Part shown: positions 24,697 to 32,969 of the stretch, one piece after another
Position numbering within the stretch: position 1 is the first letter of the stretch
How the letters are laid out: every line of letters begins with the position of its first letter
Notes under the pieces: generated by a model
Told to the model about the DNA's origin: nothing
Seen by the model: only the letters and a program-made list of their open reading frames with translations
Databases searched by the model: none
Origin: JBDIAG01 sp047974565
GTDB taxonomy: Bacteria > Actinomycetota > Actinomycetes > Actinomycetales > CAWJMD01
NCBI GenBank assembly: GCA_047974565.1
Contig: JBKECN010000028.1
Coordinates: 1-64,000, forward strand
Length of the DNA: 64,000 bases
Reading direction: 5' to 3'
Translations under genes and position numbers: made by a program

Positions 24697-24761
24697 TCGG
24701 CGTCCCAGAGCGACAGGTCCGTCGCGAACCGTCGTCGGGTGCGCCGGGCCCGACGCCCTGC

Positions 24762-27023
24762 TCAGCGTCCGTTATGTTCCTCCAGCCGCACCGGCAGCGG
24801 CTCAGCATGCACCAGCGAGAGTTGCTGGGTCGGTCGGGTCATCGCCACGTACAGGTCGTTACGTCCCCGCGGGCCCGAGTCGATGATCTCGGCCGGCTCG
24901 ACGACGACGACGCCGTCGAACTCCAGGCCCTTGCTCTCCTCCACATCCAGGACTCCGACCTCACGGTCCAGCGCGGCCCAGCCCAGACCGACGGTCTCGT
25001 GCCCGAGCCCGGCCCGCAGGGCGGACGCCAGCTCCTGCACCCGTTCCGCCCGCGCGATCACTGCCACCCGCCCGCCGGCACCAGCACGTTGGGCCATCAC
25101 GGCCGCCAGGACACCGTCGGCGAGCGCGTCTGGCGTGGGCACCGGCACGTCCTGCACCGGCCAGTCCCCCTCGCGCACCGAGGTGGGTACCTGGACCCGT
25201 TCGCCGGCCACCACCTGGGCGGCGATCCGCATGATCCGGCCGGGGGTGCGGTAACTCACCGTCAGGCTCTCGCGGCGCCAGCGGTCCTGCACGAGCGGGT
25301 TGAGTACCTGCGCCCACGACCTGGCGCCGGCCGCAGAGTGGGTCTGGGCGATGTCGCCGACCACCGTCATCGAGCGGGTCGGGTTGCGCCGACCGATGGC
25401 CCGCCACATCATCGGCGAGAGTTCCTGGGCCTCGTCCACCACGACGTGCCCGTAGGTCCAGGACCGGTCAGCGGCGGCCCGCTCGGCGAGGGTGTACTCC
25501 GGGCCCTGCTCGGCGAACCCGGCGGCGAGCTGCTCGGCGGTGACCAGGCCGCCCCCGCCGCCGGTCATCTGCAGCACCTCCCGGGCGTAGCGGGTCTGCG
25601 CATCGCGTTGTCGGGTCGCCTCGGCGGCCTCGCGCGAGGCCGCAGCCTCGTCGTGGCCGAGCAGTTCTGCCGCCTCGTCGAGCAGCGGCACGTCGTCGAT
25701 CGTCATCTCGGCGTCCACGGGCCGCAGCAGCAGCCGGATCTGGGCCTCATCGAGCCAGGGGGCGGCCTGGCGGAGTCGATCGGGATCGGACAGCAGCCGG
25801 CTGACCACCCGGTGTGGGGTGAGTGGCATCCACAACAGGTTGATCTCCCGGCGGACGTCACGGGACTCACGAAGATCGGCGATCAGGTCGTCCCGATCGG
25901 CCCGGTCGAGACCACCGATCCGGTTGGCCAGCTGGTCGGCGAGCTGGGCGAGCAGATCCTTGGCGAAGGTGTTCCGGGCATCGTTGTGGGGGCGCCCGGT
26001 ACGCCGGGCCTTGTCCCGGGCAGAGCGCGCCATCGCGGGACTGAGGAAGAGCTCACGACCGTCGACGACGATCCGGCGAGGCTCCGCAGGCACCCGCTGG
26101 CGGTCGCGCACCGCGCGCTGGATGGCCTGTGCCATCCGCACATCACCCTTGAGCGCGGCAACCGCGGGTTCGTCGTGGCTGGTGGCCTCCACGCCGGGCA
26201 GCAGGCGACCGGGGGTGAGCATCACCACCCCGGTCTCACCGAGGGAGGGCAGCACCTGTTCGATGTATCGCAGGAAGACCGGGCTGGGACCGATCACCAG
26301 CACCCCGCTGCGAGCCAGACGCTCCCGGTGGCTGTACAGCAGGTAGGCCGCGCGGTGCAGGGCCACGGCGGTCTTGCCGGTGCCGGGCCCGCCCTCCACG
26401 ACGAGCACCCCGGAGAGCTCGGAGCGGATGATCGCGTCCTGCTCGGCCTGGATGGTGGCGACGATGTCGCCCATCCGGCCGGTGCGCTGGGCGTTGACCG
26501 CCGCCATCAGGGCGCCCTCGCCGGCCAGGTCGCCGCTCAGCTCGCTGGACAGGGCCTGCAGGTCGAGGACCTCGTCCTCCACCGAGGTGACCTGACGGTT
26601 GCGGGTGAGCACGTGTCGGCGGCGCACGACGTCGAGTGGATTGGCCGCTGTCGCCTGATAGAAGGGCATCGCCGCCTCGGCCCGCCAGTCCACCAGCAGG
26701 CGGTGCTGAGCGTCGTCGGCCAAGCCGATCCGCCCGATGTAGTAGTGCTCTCCGCCACGCTGGTCGAGACGACCGAAACACAGCCGATCCTCCACCGCAC
26801 GAAGTTGGGCAAGCCGGTCTTCGTACATGGTCGCGTAGGCGTCACGCTCCGAGCGTGACTGGTGGGTTCCCCCGGATCGCGTGCGGCGAACCCGCTCCAG
26901 ATCCGATGCAGCCCGCGCCCGCAACTCATCAAGCCGGGTATACAGATCATCGATCACGATCTGCTCGGCCCTGGCTGCGGCCTCCGCCGCGCCCACCCCC
27001 GGGCCACTCACTCGCTCGACCAC
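24762..27023 (-). CDS. helD: HelD-like RNA polymerase-associated helicase (UvrD/SF1 family)
   Basis: Encodes 753 aa, close to the length of mycobacterial class II HelD. HelD proteins bind RNA polymerase and use ATP to release stalled complexes; in some species they confer rifampicin tolerance. A long N-terminal coiled-coil arm (1-80), YYIGRIGL and VDWRAEAAMPFYQA are typical. Walker A GGPGTGKTA is at 211-219, Walker B-like HVVVDEAQELSP is near 530, VVGDIAQ follows, then VSYRTPGRI, ESKGLEFDGVVVVEP and YVAMTRPTQQL (SF1 motifs). GTG 27023 has GGGGA 6 nt upstream. The call as HelD rather than generic UvrD rests on length, N-terminal arm and spacing of the motifs. Confidence 0.88.
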   Translation of the reverse strand: MVERVSGPGVGAAEAAARAEQIVIDDLYTRLDELRARAASDLERVRRTRSGGTHQSRSERDAYATMYEDRLAQLRAVEDRLCFGRLDQRGGEHYYIGRIGLADDAQHRLLVDWRAEAAMPFYQATAANPLDVVRRRHVLTRNRQVTSVEDEVLDLQALSSELSGDLAGEGALMAAVNAQRTGRMGDIVATIQAEQDAIIRSELSGVLVVEGGPGTGKTAVALHRAAYLLYSHRERLARSGVLVIGPSPVFLRYIEQVLPSLGETGVVMLTPGRLLPGVEATSHDEPAVAALKGDVRMAQAIQRAVRDRQRVPAEPRRIVVDGRELFLSPAMARSARDKARRTGRPHNDARNTFAKDLLAQLADQLANRIGGLDRADRDDLIADLRESRDVRREINLLWMPLTPHRVVSRLLSDPDRLRQAAPWLDEAQIRLLLRPVDAEMTIDDVPLLDEAAELLGHDEAAASREAAEATRQRDAQTRYAREVLQMTGGGGGLVTAEQLAAGFAEQGPEYTLAERAAADRSWTYGHVVVDEAQELSPMMWRAIGRRNPTRSMTVVGDIAQTHSAAGARSWAQVLNPLVQDRWRRESLTVSYRTPGRIMRIAAQVVAGERVQVPTSVREGDWPVQDVPVPTPDALADGVLAAVMAQRAGAGGRVAVIARAERVQELASALRAGLGHETVGLGWAALDREVGVLDVEESKGLEFDGVVVVEPAEIIDSGPRGRNDLYVAMTRPTQQLSLVHAEPLPVRLEEHNGR

Positions 27024-27285
27024 AATCAGTCCCCAAACTGCCGACAGCAGTGGACAACATTACCCCCCTGCCCGAGGTGCGCCTGCGCAAGCGAGGTCCA
27101 CCGCGTCGCGATCGGACTCCGCGAGTTGGGCACCTTCAGGCGGACGCCGACCTGTGCGCATACCCGACGTGCGTCTCGCGCCACATGGAGCGGGCCTGAC
27201 AGGCGCCTCCCGGGCCCCGGAGTCTGGCGTGCCCCTCAGGGCCCGCCAGTAATCGCAGTCAGCCGACGGCTCCACGGATCGAGGC

Positions 27286-28473
27286 TTAGCGCAGGTAGCG
27301 ACCCCAGTCCGGGTGGCGCGGGTACCCGGGCGGGGTCACCGGGACCGGCCCGTCCGCCACCCAACCACTCGAGATCGCCAACGCCTGGGCCATCCGAACC
27401 TGGGGATGATCCGGTGGCAGCATCGGCTGGGACTGGTCGATGACCACCGTCCCGGCGATCTTGTCGTGCAGACACTGTCGTCGGGGGTCCCACAGACACC
27501 ACAGCACGTCCAGCAGCGAGAGCACCCCGCCGGTGAGCAGGTTGGCCAGGTAGATGACGCCGTAGCGCGCCCAGATCTGTCCATAGGTCAACTGTCCGTC
27601 GGCCCGCACCGACCTGATCCGCAAGCCGAGCAACTGCTTGCCGAAAGTGGCCCCCACCTGCCGCACCCGCAGGATGTAGTAGAAGTACGAGACCACCCCC
27701 ACCAGCACGAAGGAGGCGGCGTAGAGGCCGAAAATGGCGCCGATCAGTGCGGCGGGCGAGGGCTCCTGCCCGGCGGACGTGCCGTCGGCAGCCGCGATCA
27801 CTCCGCCCATCATCAGGGCGATCAACAGCCACATGATCGGCAGTGTGACGACGGAGACGAACACGCTGTCGAGCAGGCTGGCAGCCAGTCGCTTCCACAC
27901 GCTCGCCAAGGGCATTCCATCGCTGAGGTGGGTGATCGGCCCGGGGGGTGGTCCCGGCGGGTAGGGCTGCCCCGGGTAGCCCTGGCCGCCGATGGCCACC
28001 GGGTAGGCCGGCGGCTGGTTGGCCGGATACGAGGTGGCGGAGTACGGCGAGGTCGGGCCAGGTGGGTGGGTCCAGGCAGAGTCCACGGGATACGGCGGGG
28101 CCGGGTCGCCCGCGTGCAGTGGCGCTGGATTGCCCGCGTACGGCGGGGCCGGGTCGCCCGCGTGCGGCGGGGTCGGCTTCGTCAGCGAGGGCTGGGGTGA
28201 GGTGCCGGGGTAATCATCGCCCGGGCGCGGCCAGGATGGCGACGCCGAGTCGGGCGAGGCGGGCCGCGCCGAGGTAGGCCAGGACTGAGACGCCGAGGCT
28301 GACGAACCAGCCTGCGCCGAGGCGGAAGGGCCTCCAGCCGGCGACCAGGTCGGCTGGCGATCCGGGGCGCCCGGCTCGGTGGCCGAAGGCGGGCCCGACT
28401 GAGCCGGCGGCTCCGGGTTCGGGGGCGTCTGACCCGAGGACGGCGTGTCGCTCATGCCCCTAGTGTCACTCAT
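27286..28473 (-). CDS. RDD family membrane protein with Pro-rich N-terminus
   Basis: Encodes 395 aa. Residues 1-175 are Pro/Ser/Ala-rich with repeated GDPAPPYAGNPAPLH-like units. An RDD domain follows (LASVWKRLAASLLDSVFV, then paired transmembrane helices, TFGKQLLGLRIRSV, and WDPRRQCLHDKIAGTVVI). RDD proteins are poorly understood; some act as Na+(Li+,K+)/H+ antiporters. ATG 28473 and ATG 28455 are both possible (AGGTGGC and AGGGGC respectively) and are themselves parts of a short direct duplication. It may be transcribed together with lysA upstream, which ends 23 bp away. Confidence 0.85.
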   Translation of the reverse strand: MSDTRGMSDTPSSGQTPPNPEPPAQSGPPSATEPGAPDRQPTWSPAGGPSASAQAGSSASASQSWPTSARPASPDSASPSWPRPGDDYPGTSPQPSLTKPTPPHAGDPAPPYAGNPAPLHAGDPAPPYPVDSAWTHPPGPTSPYSATSYPANQPPAYPVAIGGQGYPGQPYPPGPPPGPITHLSDGMPLASVWKRLAASLLDSVFVSVVTLPIMWLLIALMMGGVIAAADGTSAGQEPSPAALIGAIFGLYAASFVLVGVVSYFYYILRVRQVGATFGKQLLGLRIRSVRADGQLTYGQIWARYGVIYLANLLTGGVLSLLDVLWCLWDPRRQCLHDKIAGTVVIDQSQPMLPPDHPQVRMAQALAISSGWVADGPVPVTPPGYPRHPDWGRYLR

Positions 28474-28495
28474 GCCACCTGATTCGGCGGCAGGC

Positions 28496-29980
28496 TCATC
28501 GATCCGAGTCCGGTGCCATCGTCAAGTCCGAGCCGTCCTCCGGCTGCCACCCATGCGGGTCCCAGCCTACGTCGTGCCGGAACAGGTCGGCCTCGGTTTC
28601 GCCCCGCACGACGACCCGGGCCTGCCCGTCGCGTACGGCCACCACCGGGGGGCGGGGGACGTGGTTGTAGTTGGACGCCATGGAGCGGCAGTAGGCGCCG
28701 GTACCGGGCACAGCCACCAGGTCACCACGCCTCACGTCAGCGGGTAGGAACTCATCCATCACGACGATATCGCCACTCTCGCAATGCTTTCCGACGATCC
28801 GCGTCAGGCTTGGCGGGGCCTGACTGGCCCGCGACGCCAGAGTGGCTGAGTAGTCCGCGCCATACAACGCCGTGCGGATGTTGTCGCTCATCCCCCCGTC
28901 CACCGCGACGTACCGACGAGGCTGCCCGCCGTCCACCTCGACCTGCTTCACCGTGCCCACCCGGTACAGGGTGAAAGTGGACGGAGCGGCGATCGCCCGG
29001 CCCGGTTCCACCGACACCCGGGGCACCCGCACGCCGAGATCCGCGCACTCCTTGGCGACGATGTCAGCCATCCCGTCGGCGAGTTCGACCGGGTCGAGCG
29101 GGTGCTGCTCGCTGATATAGGCCACGCCGTACCCGCCGCCCAGGTCCATCTCGGGCAACTCCACGCCATGTTCACGCACCAGCTGCGCGTGCAAACCCAG
29201 CAAGCGCCGGGCGGCCACCTCGAAGCCGTCCACGGCGAAGATCTGCGAGCCGATGTGCGAGTGCAGGCCCCGCAGCTCCAACTCCGGACGGGACAGGGCC
29301 AGCCGGGCGGCCTCGTGCGCCACTCCCCCGGCCAGGGACAATCCGCACTTCTGATCCTCGTGAGCGGTCGCGATGTACGAGTGGGTGTGCGCTTCCACGC
29401 CCACCGTCACCCGCAGCATCACCCGCGCCACCACGTCCAGCTCCGCGGCGATGTCGGCCACCCGGGCGACCTCCTCGACCGAGTCGATGACGATCCGGCC
29501 GAGTCCCACTTCGACCGCTCGGCGCAGTTCCGCGTCCGACTTGTTGTTGCCGTGCAGGGCGATCCGCGCCGGAGCCAGGCCGGCATTGAGCGCAGTGGCC
29601 AGTTCGGCCCCCGAGCAGGTGTCCAGGCACGCTCCCTCGGCGGCCACCCAGCGGGCCACTTCGGTGCATAGGAATGCTTTGCCCGCGTAGTAGACATCCG
29701 CTCCCGGCCCGGCCCGGTCGAACGAGGCGGCGAAGGCATCGACGAAGGCGCGGGTGCGAGCCCGGAAATCATCCTCGTCGAGGACGTAGAGGGCGGTGCC
29801 GAATCGCTCGGCCAAGGAGGTGACCGATAGCCCGCCGACGGTGAGCACCCCGTCGTCCCCCTTGCGCACCGACCCGGCCCACAGCCGATGGTCTAGCGCG
29901 TTCACGTCCCCGGGCAGGGCAAGCCAGGCGGGTGCCCCATATCCGTCGGCATGCAGTGCCCCAGCTTCATGTGCTCTCAC
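28496..29980 (-). CDS. lysA: Diaminopimelate decarboxylase
   Basis: Encodes 494 aa. A PLP-dependent enzyme that converts meso-diaminopimelate to L-lysine, the last step of lysine synthesis. The PLP lysine lies in VYYAGKAFLCTEV, followed by LHGNNKSDAEL, HSHIGSQIF, EPGRAIAAPSTF, CESGDIVVM with the active-site Cys, and a C-terminal GAYCRSMASNYN. GTG 29980 is preferred over ATG 30040: the protein then begins VRAHEAGALHADGYG, as actinobacterial LysA proteins do, and TAGGCT lies 8 nt upstream (leaderless). The 20 extra residues of the longer frame look unlike the family. Confidence 0.95.
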   Translation of the reverse strand: MRAHEAGALHADGYGAPAWLALPGDVNALDHRLWAGSVRKGDDGVLTVGGLSVTSLAERFGTALYVLDEDDFRARTRAFVDAFAASFDRAGPGADVYYAGKAFLCTEVARWVAAEGACLDTCSGAELATALNAGLAPARIALHGNNKSDAELRRAVEVGLGRIVIDSVEEVARVADIAAELDVVARVMLRVTVGVEAHTHSYIATAHEDQKCGLSLAGGVAHEAARLALSRPELELRGLHSHIGSQIFAVDGFEVAARRLLGLHAQLVREHGVELPEMDLGGGYGVAYISEQHPLDPVELADGMADIVAKECADLGVRVPRVSVEPGRAIAAPSTFTLYRVGTVKQVEVDGGQPRRYVAVDGGMSDNIRTALYGADYSATLASRASQAPPSLTRIVGKHCESGDIVVMDEFLPADVRRGDLVAVPGTGAYCRSMASNYNHVPRPPVVAVRDGQARVVVRGETEADLFRHDVGWDPHGWQPEDGSDLTMAPDSDR

Positions 29981-29988
29981 AGCGATCG

Positions 29989-29994
29989 AGCCTA
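29989..29994 (-). promoter_or_regulatory. -10 box of a leaderless lysA promoter
   Basis: On the minus strand TAGGCT, then 8 nt, then GTG 29980, the same arrangement as at pncB. Confidence 0.55.
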
Positions 29995-30427
29995 CGGCGT
30001 CCTGAAGCAACCCCGGCAATGCCACCGCCGGCTCAGTCACATCGAGCGGAGCGTCCTCAGGTCCCGGGGGCCCGGTCCGGGTCGCGACCGGCTCATAGCC
30101 GGAGCCGACCTTGCCCAGCGCCCCCTGGCTTGGCCACCGGCCGACCGTCCCGACCCGGTTATCTCACCCCTTGCGACGATCCTGGTGTCAGCACTCGACC
30201 GGGCCCACTTGTCAGGGCCCGGCAACGCTGATAGAGCGTAGGAGCGGCAGCGATATCAGGGGTCTCGGGGGCGCGGACGGGATTCCGACAAAGCAGCAAC
30301 GGGGGTTACTCACCCCACCCATGTGGGCCGAACGTGCATGACTTTCCCAAAGGCCCATAACCGAGGTCGCATTTGCCGGTTTACTCGACATGAGCCTGGC
30401 ACCGGGATCAGGCGGAGAGGGAGTTGA
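29995..30427. other. Divergent intergenic region with a hairpin, no gene
   Basis: No gene. CCGGGCCC (30199-30206) and GGGCCCGG (30215-30222) form an 8-bp hairpin with 8-nt loop, without a T tract. No GEMM c-di-GMP riboswitch core was recognised although the downstream gene handles c-di-GMP. The ribosome binding site GGAGAGGGAG lies at 30413-30422. Confidence 0.5.
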
Positions 30428-32758
30428 ATGGCGACGGTGGTGGGTCGTCCCCGCGCCCAGGCTGCCTATGAGGCAGCCGTGGCGCTGGTGGCCGCCGTCC
30501 TGCTCGCCTACCTCATAGCCGTCACCGTACGCGCTGGCCTGTGGACCCAGGTCACGCCTCTGGCCCTGGGAACCGCGGTGGTGGCGGCCCTCCTGGCGCG
30601 CTTCGAGGTCATCGTCGAAGGCCGCCGCCAAGGGGTCAGCGTCACCTTCGAGACTGCGGCCCTGGTGATGCTGCTCTTCCTCGTGCCCATCCCGGTGGCG
30701 CTGCTGGTGTGGTCGGTGCTGGTGCCCTTCGGGCTGTGCACGGACTGGCGGCGGTGGCGCAAGAACCTCTTCAACACCTCGCTGACCGTGATCTGCGGTG
30801 GAGTGCTGGTCGCAGTGCTCAGTCTCGTCGGTGCCGTCGACCCGACCGAGCCGATGACCGCCATCGGGGTGCTGCTCGGATGCTTCTTCTCCAGCCTGGC
30901 CGATATCGGGCTATCCGGATTGCACGTGTGCTTGCGCACCGGTCAGCCGCTACGCACCATGTTCGGCCCCGGCGACCTACTGATCGGCAGCGGAGTGACC
31001 ACCGGAACCGCCACCATCGGCTACCTGGGGGCGTTGCTGGTGCAATCCCGGGCGCCCTGGGCGGTGGCATTACTGCTCGTGCCGGTCGGCGCGGTGATCA
31101 TCGCCTCGCGCGCCACCCGGCGATCTCTGGACGACCAGCGCCGGCTCGAGGTGCTGCTGGAGGGCAGCCGCGAGCGGCGCGGTACCGACAACGCCGAGGA
31201 CATCCTCGCCGCTGCCATCCGACGAGCCCAGGAACTGCTGGCCAGCCCCGGCGCGGAGTTGCGCGGCACTCCCCCGGTCGGGGACGAACTCGGCGCCCCG
31301 ATCGACCTGGGCGACCACACCGTGGTGTGGCTGATCAGCCAGCCCAAGCGGGAACGGGGCACCTGGTCCGAGAGCGAGCAGCACGCCCTGGACACCCTCG
31401 CCGCCGACACCGCCGAATCCCTGGCCAGGACCCGGCTCATCTCCGAACTCAGCCGGATGGCACGGGTGGACGGCCTGTCGGGCCTGGCCAATCGGATCAC
31501 CTTCTCCGGAGCGGTCCGCTCGGCTATCGCGGCCGCCCCGACCACCGGTTACCCGACCCTGGTCTATCTGGACCTGAACAACTTCAAGCAGGTCAACGAC
31601 CTGCACGGGCACCATGTCGGGGACGCCCTGGTGCAGCAGGTGGCGGCCCGGCTGTCCGCGTGTGTGCCGGACGACGGGATCTGCGCCCGGCTGGGAGGCG
31701 ACGAGTTCGCCATCCTGTTGCCGCCGGGCTGTCTGGTGGAGGAACTCGTCCAACTGTTGGTGACCGTGATGCAGCAGGACTTCGTCATCGAGTCGATCGT
31801 GCTGTCGGTCACCGCGAGCATCGGCGTGGCCCAGGCCGAGCCCGGCATCGACGCCGACCGGCTGTTCCGCAACGCCGACCTGGCCATGTACTACGCCAAG
31901 GCGGACCGTCAGGCCGGCCCGGCCGTCTACCACGACGGCATGTCCCTGCGCGACGAGGAGCGGGCCGAGCTCAGCGCCGATCTGGCCCGAGCGGTGGACG
32001 CGGGCGAGCTGCTGCTCTACTACCAGCCGTTGCGAGATCTGCAGTTGAACCGCATCGACGGGGTGGAGGCGCTGATCCGCTGGCAGCATCCCGAGCGGGG
32101 ACTGCTCTCGGCCGACACCTTCATCGACATCGCCGAGGAGTCCGGGCTGCTGCGCCAGATCGGCGAGTGGGTGGTGCGCCAGGCGATGGCCGATGCGGTG
32201 ACGATGGCCGAGGCCGCCGGTCGTCCGCTCTCGGTGGCCGTGAACGTCTCCCCGCGCCAGCTCGGCGACGACAACATCGTCGACCTGGTCGCCGAGGTGA
32301 TCGACGCCGACACCAGCGGCACGCATCTGGTGCTCGAACTCACCGAACACGCGGTGATCACCGAGGACCCGATCATCCGGGACCGGCTTGAGCGGCTCGT
32401 CGAGACCGGAGTCTCCCTGGCCCTGGACGACTTCGGAGTCGGCTACTCCTCGGTCAGTTACCTGCGCTGGCTGCCGATGCAGATCCTCAAGCTGGACCGG
32501 TCACTGCTGCGCAGCCTGCCCGAGGACGAACGGGCCCGGAACCTCGTCCAGGCGCTGATCGCGATGGGCCGGGCGCTCGACCTGCTCGTCGTCGCCGAGG
32601 GCGTGGAGCGGCTCAACCAGCTCGAGTGCCTGCGCGAACTGGGCTGCCCGATGGGACAGGGATGGGGGCTGGCCCGGCCGATGCCGCTGGAGGATCTGCA
32701 GACTCTGCTCGCCCAGACCCGGACCGACCGGGTGGTCGACCTCACCTCCCGCGCCTGA
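30428..32758 (+). CDS. Membrane GGDEF-EAL protein (c-di-GMP turnover)
   Basis: Encodes 776 aa. The N-terminal 230 residues hold six to eight transmembrane helices (a MASE-like sensor). A linker (240-340) resembles a degenerate GAF domain. GGDEF is intact (RLGGDEF, 423-427), so diguanylate cyclase activity is possible; no RxxD inhibitory site is visible at the usual distance before it. EAL is also intact (VEALIRW, 547-549), with NVSPRQ, LELTEHAV, DDFGVGYSS and VVAEGVE, so phosphodiesterase activity is likely. Net activity cannot be read from sequence. GGAGAGGGAG precedes ATG 30428. glgP follows 211 bp downstream on the same strand. Confidence 0.93.
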   Translation: MATVVGRPRAQAAYEAAVALVAAVLLAYLIAVTVRAGLWTQVTPLALGTAVVAALLARFEVIVEGRRQGVSVTFETAALVMLLFLVPIPVALLVWSVLVPFGLCTDWRRWRKNLFNTSLTVICGGVLVAVLSLVGAVDPTEPMTAIGVLLGCFFSSLADIGLSGLHVCLRTGQPLRTMFGPGDLLIGSGVTTGTATIGYLGALLVQSRAPWAVALLLVPVGAVIIASRATRRSLDDQRRLEVLLEGSRERRGTDNAEDILAAAIRRAQELLASPGAELRGTPPVGDELGAPIDLGDHTVVWLISQPKRERGTWSESEQHALDTLAADTAESLARTRLISELSRMARVDGLSGLANRITFSGAVRSAIAAAPTTGYPTLVYLDLNNFKQVNDLHGHHVGDALVQQVAARLSACVPDDGICARLGGDEFAILLPPGCLVEELVQLLVTVMQQDFVIESIVLSVTASIGVAQAEPGIDADRLFRNADLAMYYAKADRQAGPAVYHDGMSLRDEERAELSADLARAVDAGELLLYYQPLRDLQLNRIDGVEALIRWQHPERGLLSADTFIDIAEESGLLRQIGEWVVRQAMADAVTMAEAAGRPLSVAVNVSPRQLGDDNIVDLVAEVIDADTSGTHLVLELTEHAVITEDPIIRDRLERLVETGVSLALDDFGVGYSSVSYLRWLPMQILKLDRSLLRSLPEDERARNLVQALIAMGRALDLLVVAEGVERLNQLECLRELGCPMGQGWGLARPMPLEDLQTLLAQTRTDRVVDLTSRA

Positions 32759-32969
32759 ACACCTACCCGGGCCCACGCTCCTGCCGGGGATGGACGCTGC
32801 CCGGCGGCGAATGCGGTGGACTCCTCGGATGGAACGCTCGACTCGCCCCGCTACGCAAAGTTCCGGTAGCCGGGTCACGTCCAGTAGCGTGTGCGGCGAC
32901 CATCGGCGCTCCCTGCGTATCCGTCTCTCGATGGTGCCGCCCGGGAGACGAGCACACGGAGGCACACCC

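Noticed and set aside
24532..24760. TPP riboswitch before thiD
   Set aside because: No CTGAGA-type or GACCTGATCTGG-type core is visible; the space is filled by the tandem array.
24597..26858. Long open frame on the plus strand opposite helD
   Set aside because: It is the antisense of a clear SF1 helicase; its composition (His/Arg/Gly-rich) and lack of family motifs mark it as a shadow of GC-rich coding DNA.
30230..30427. c-di-GMP (GEMM) riboswitch before the GGDEF-EAL gene
   Set aside because: The conserved GEMM core and tetraloop receptor sequences were looked for and not found.
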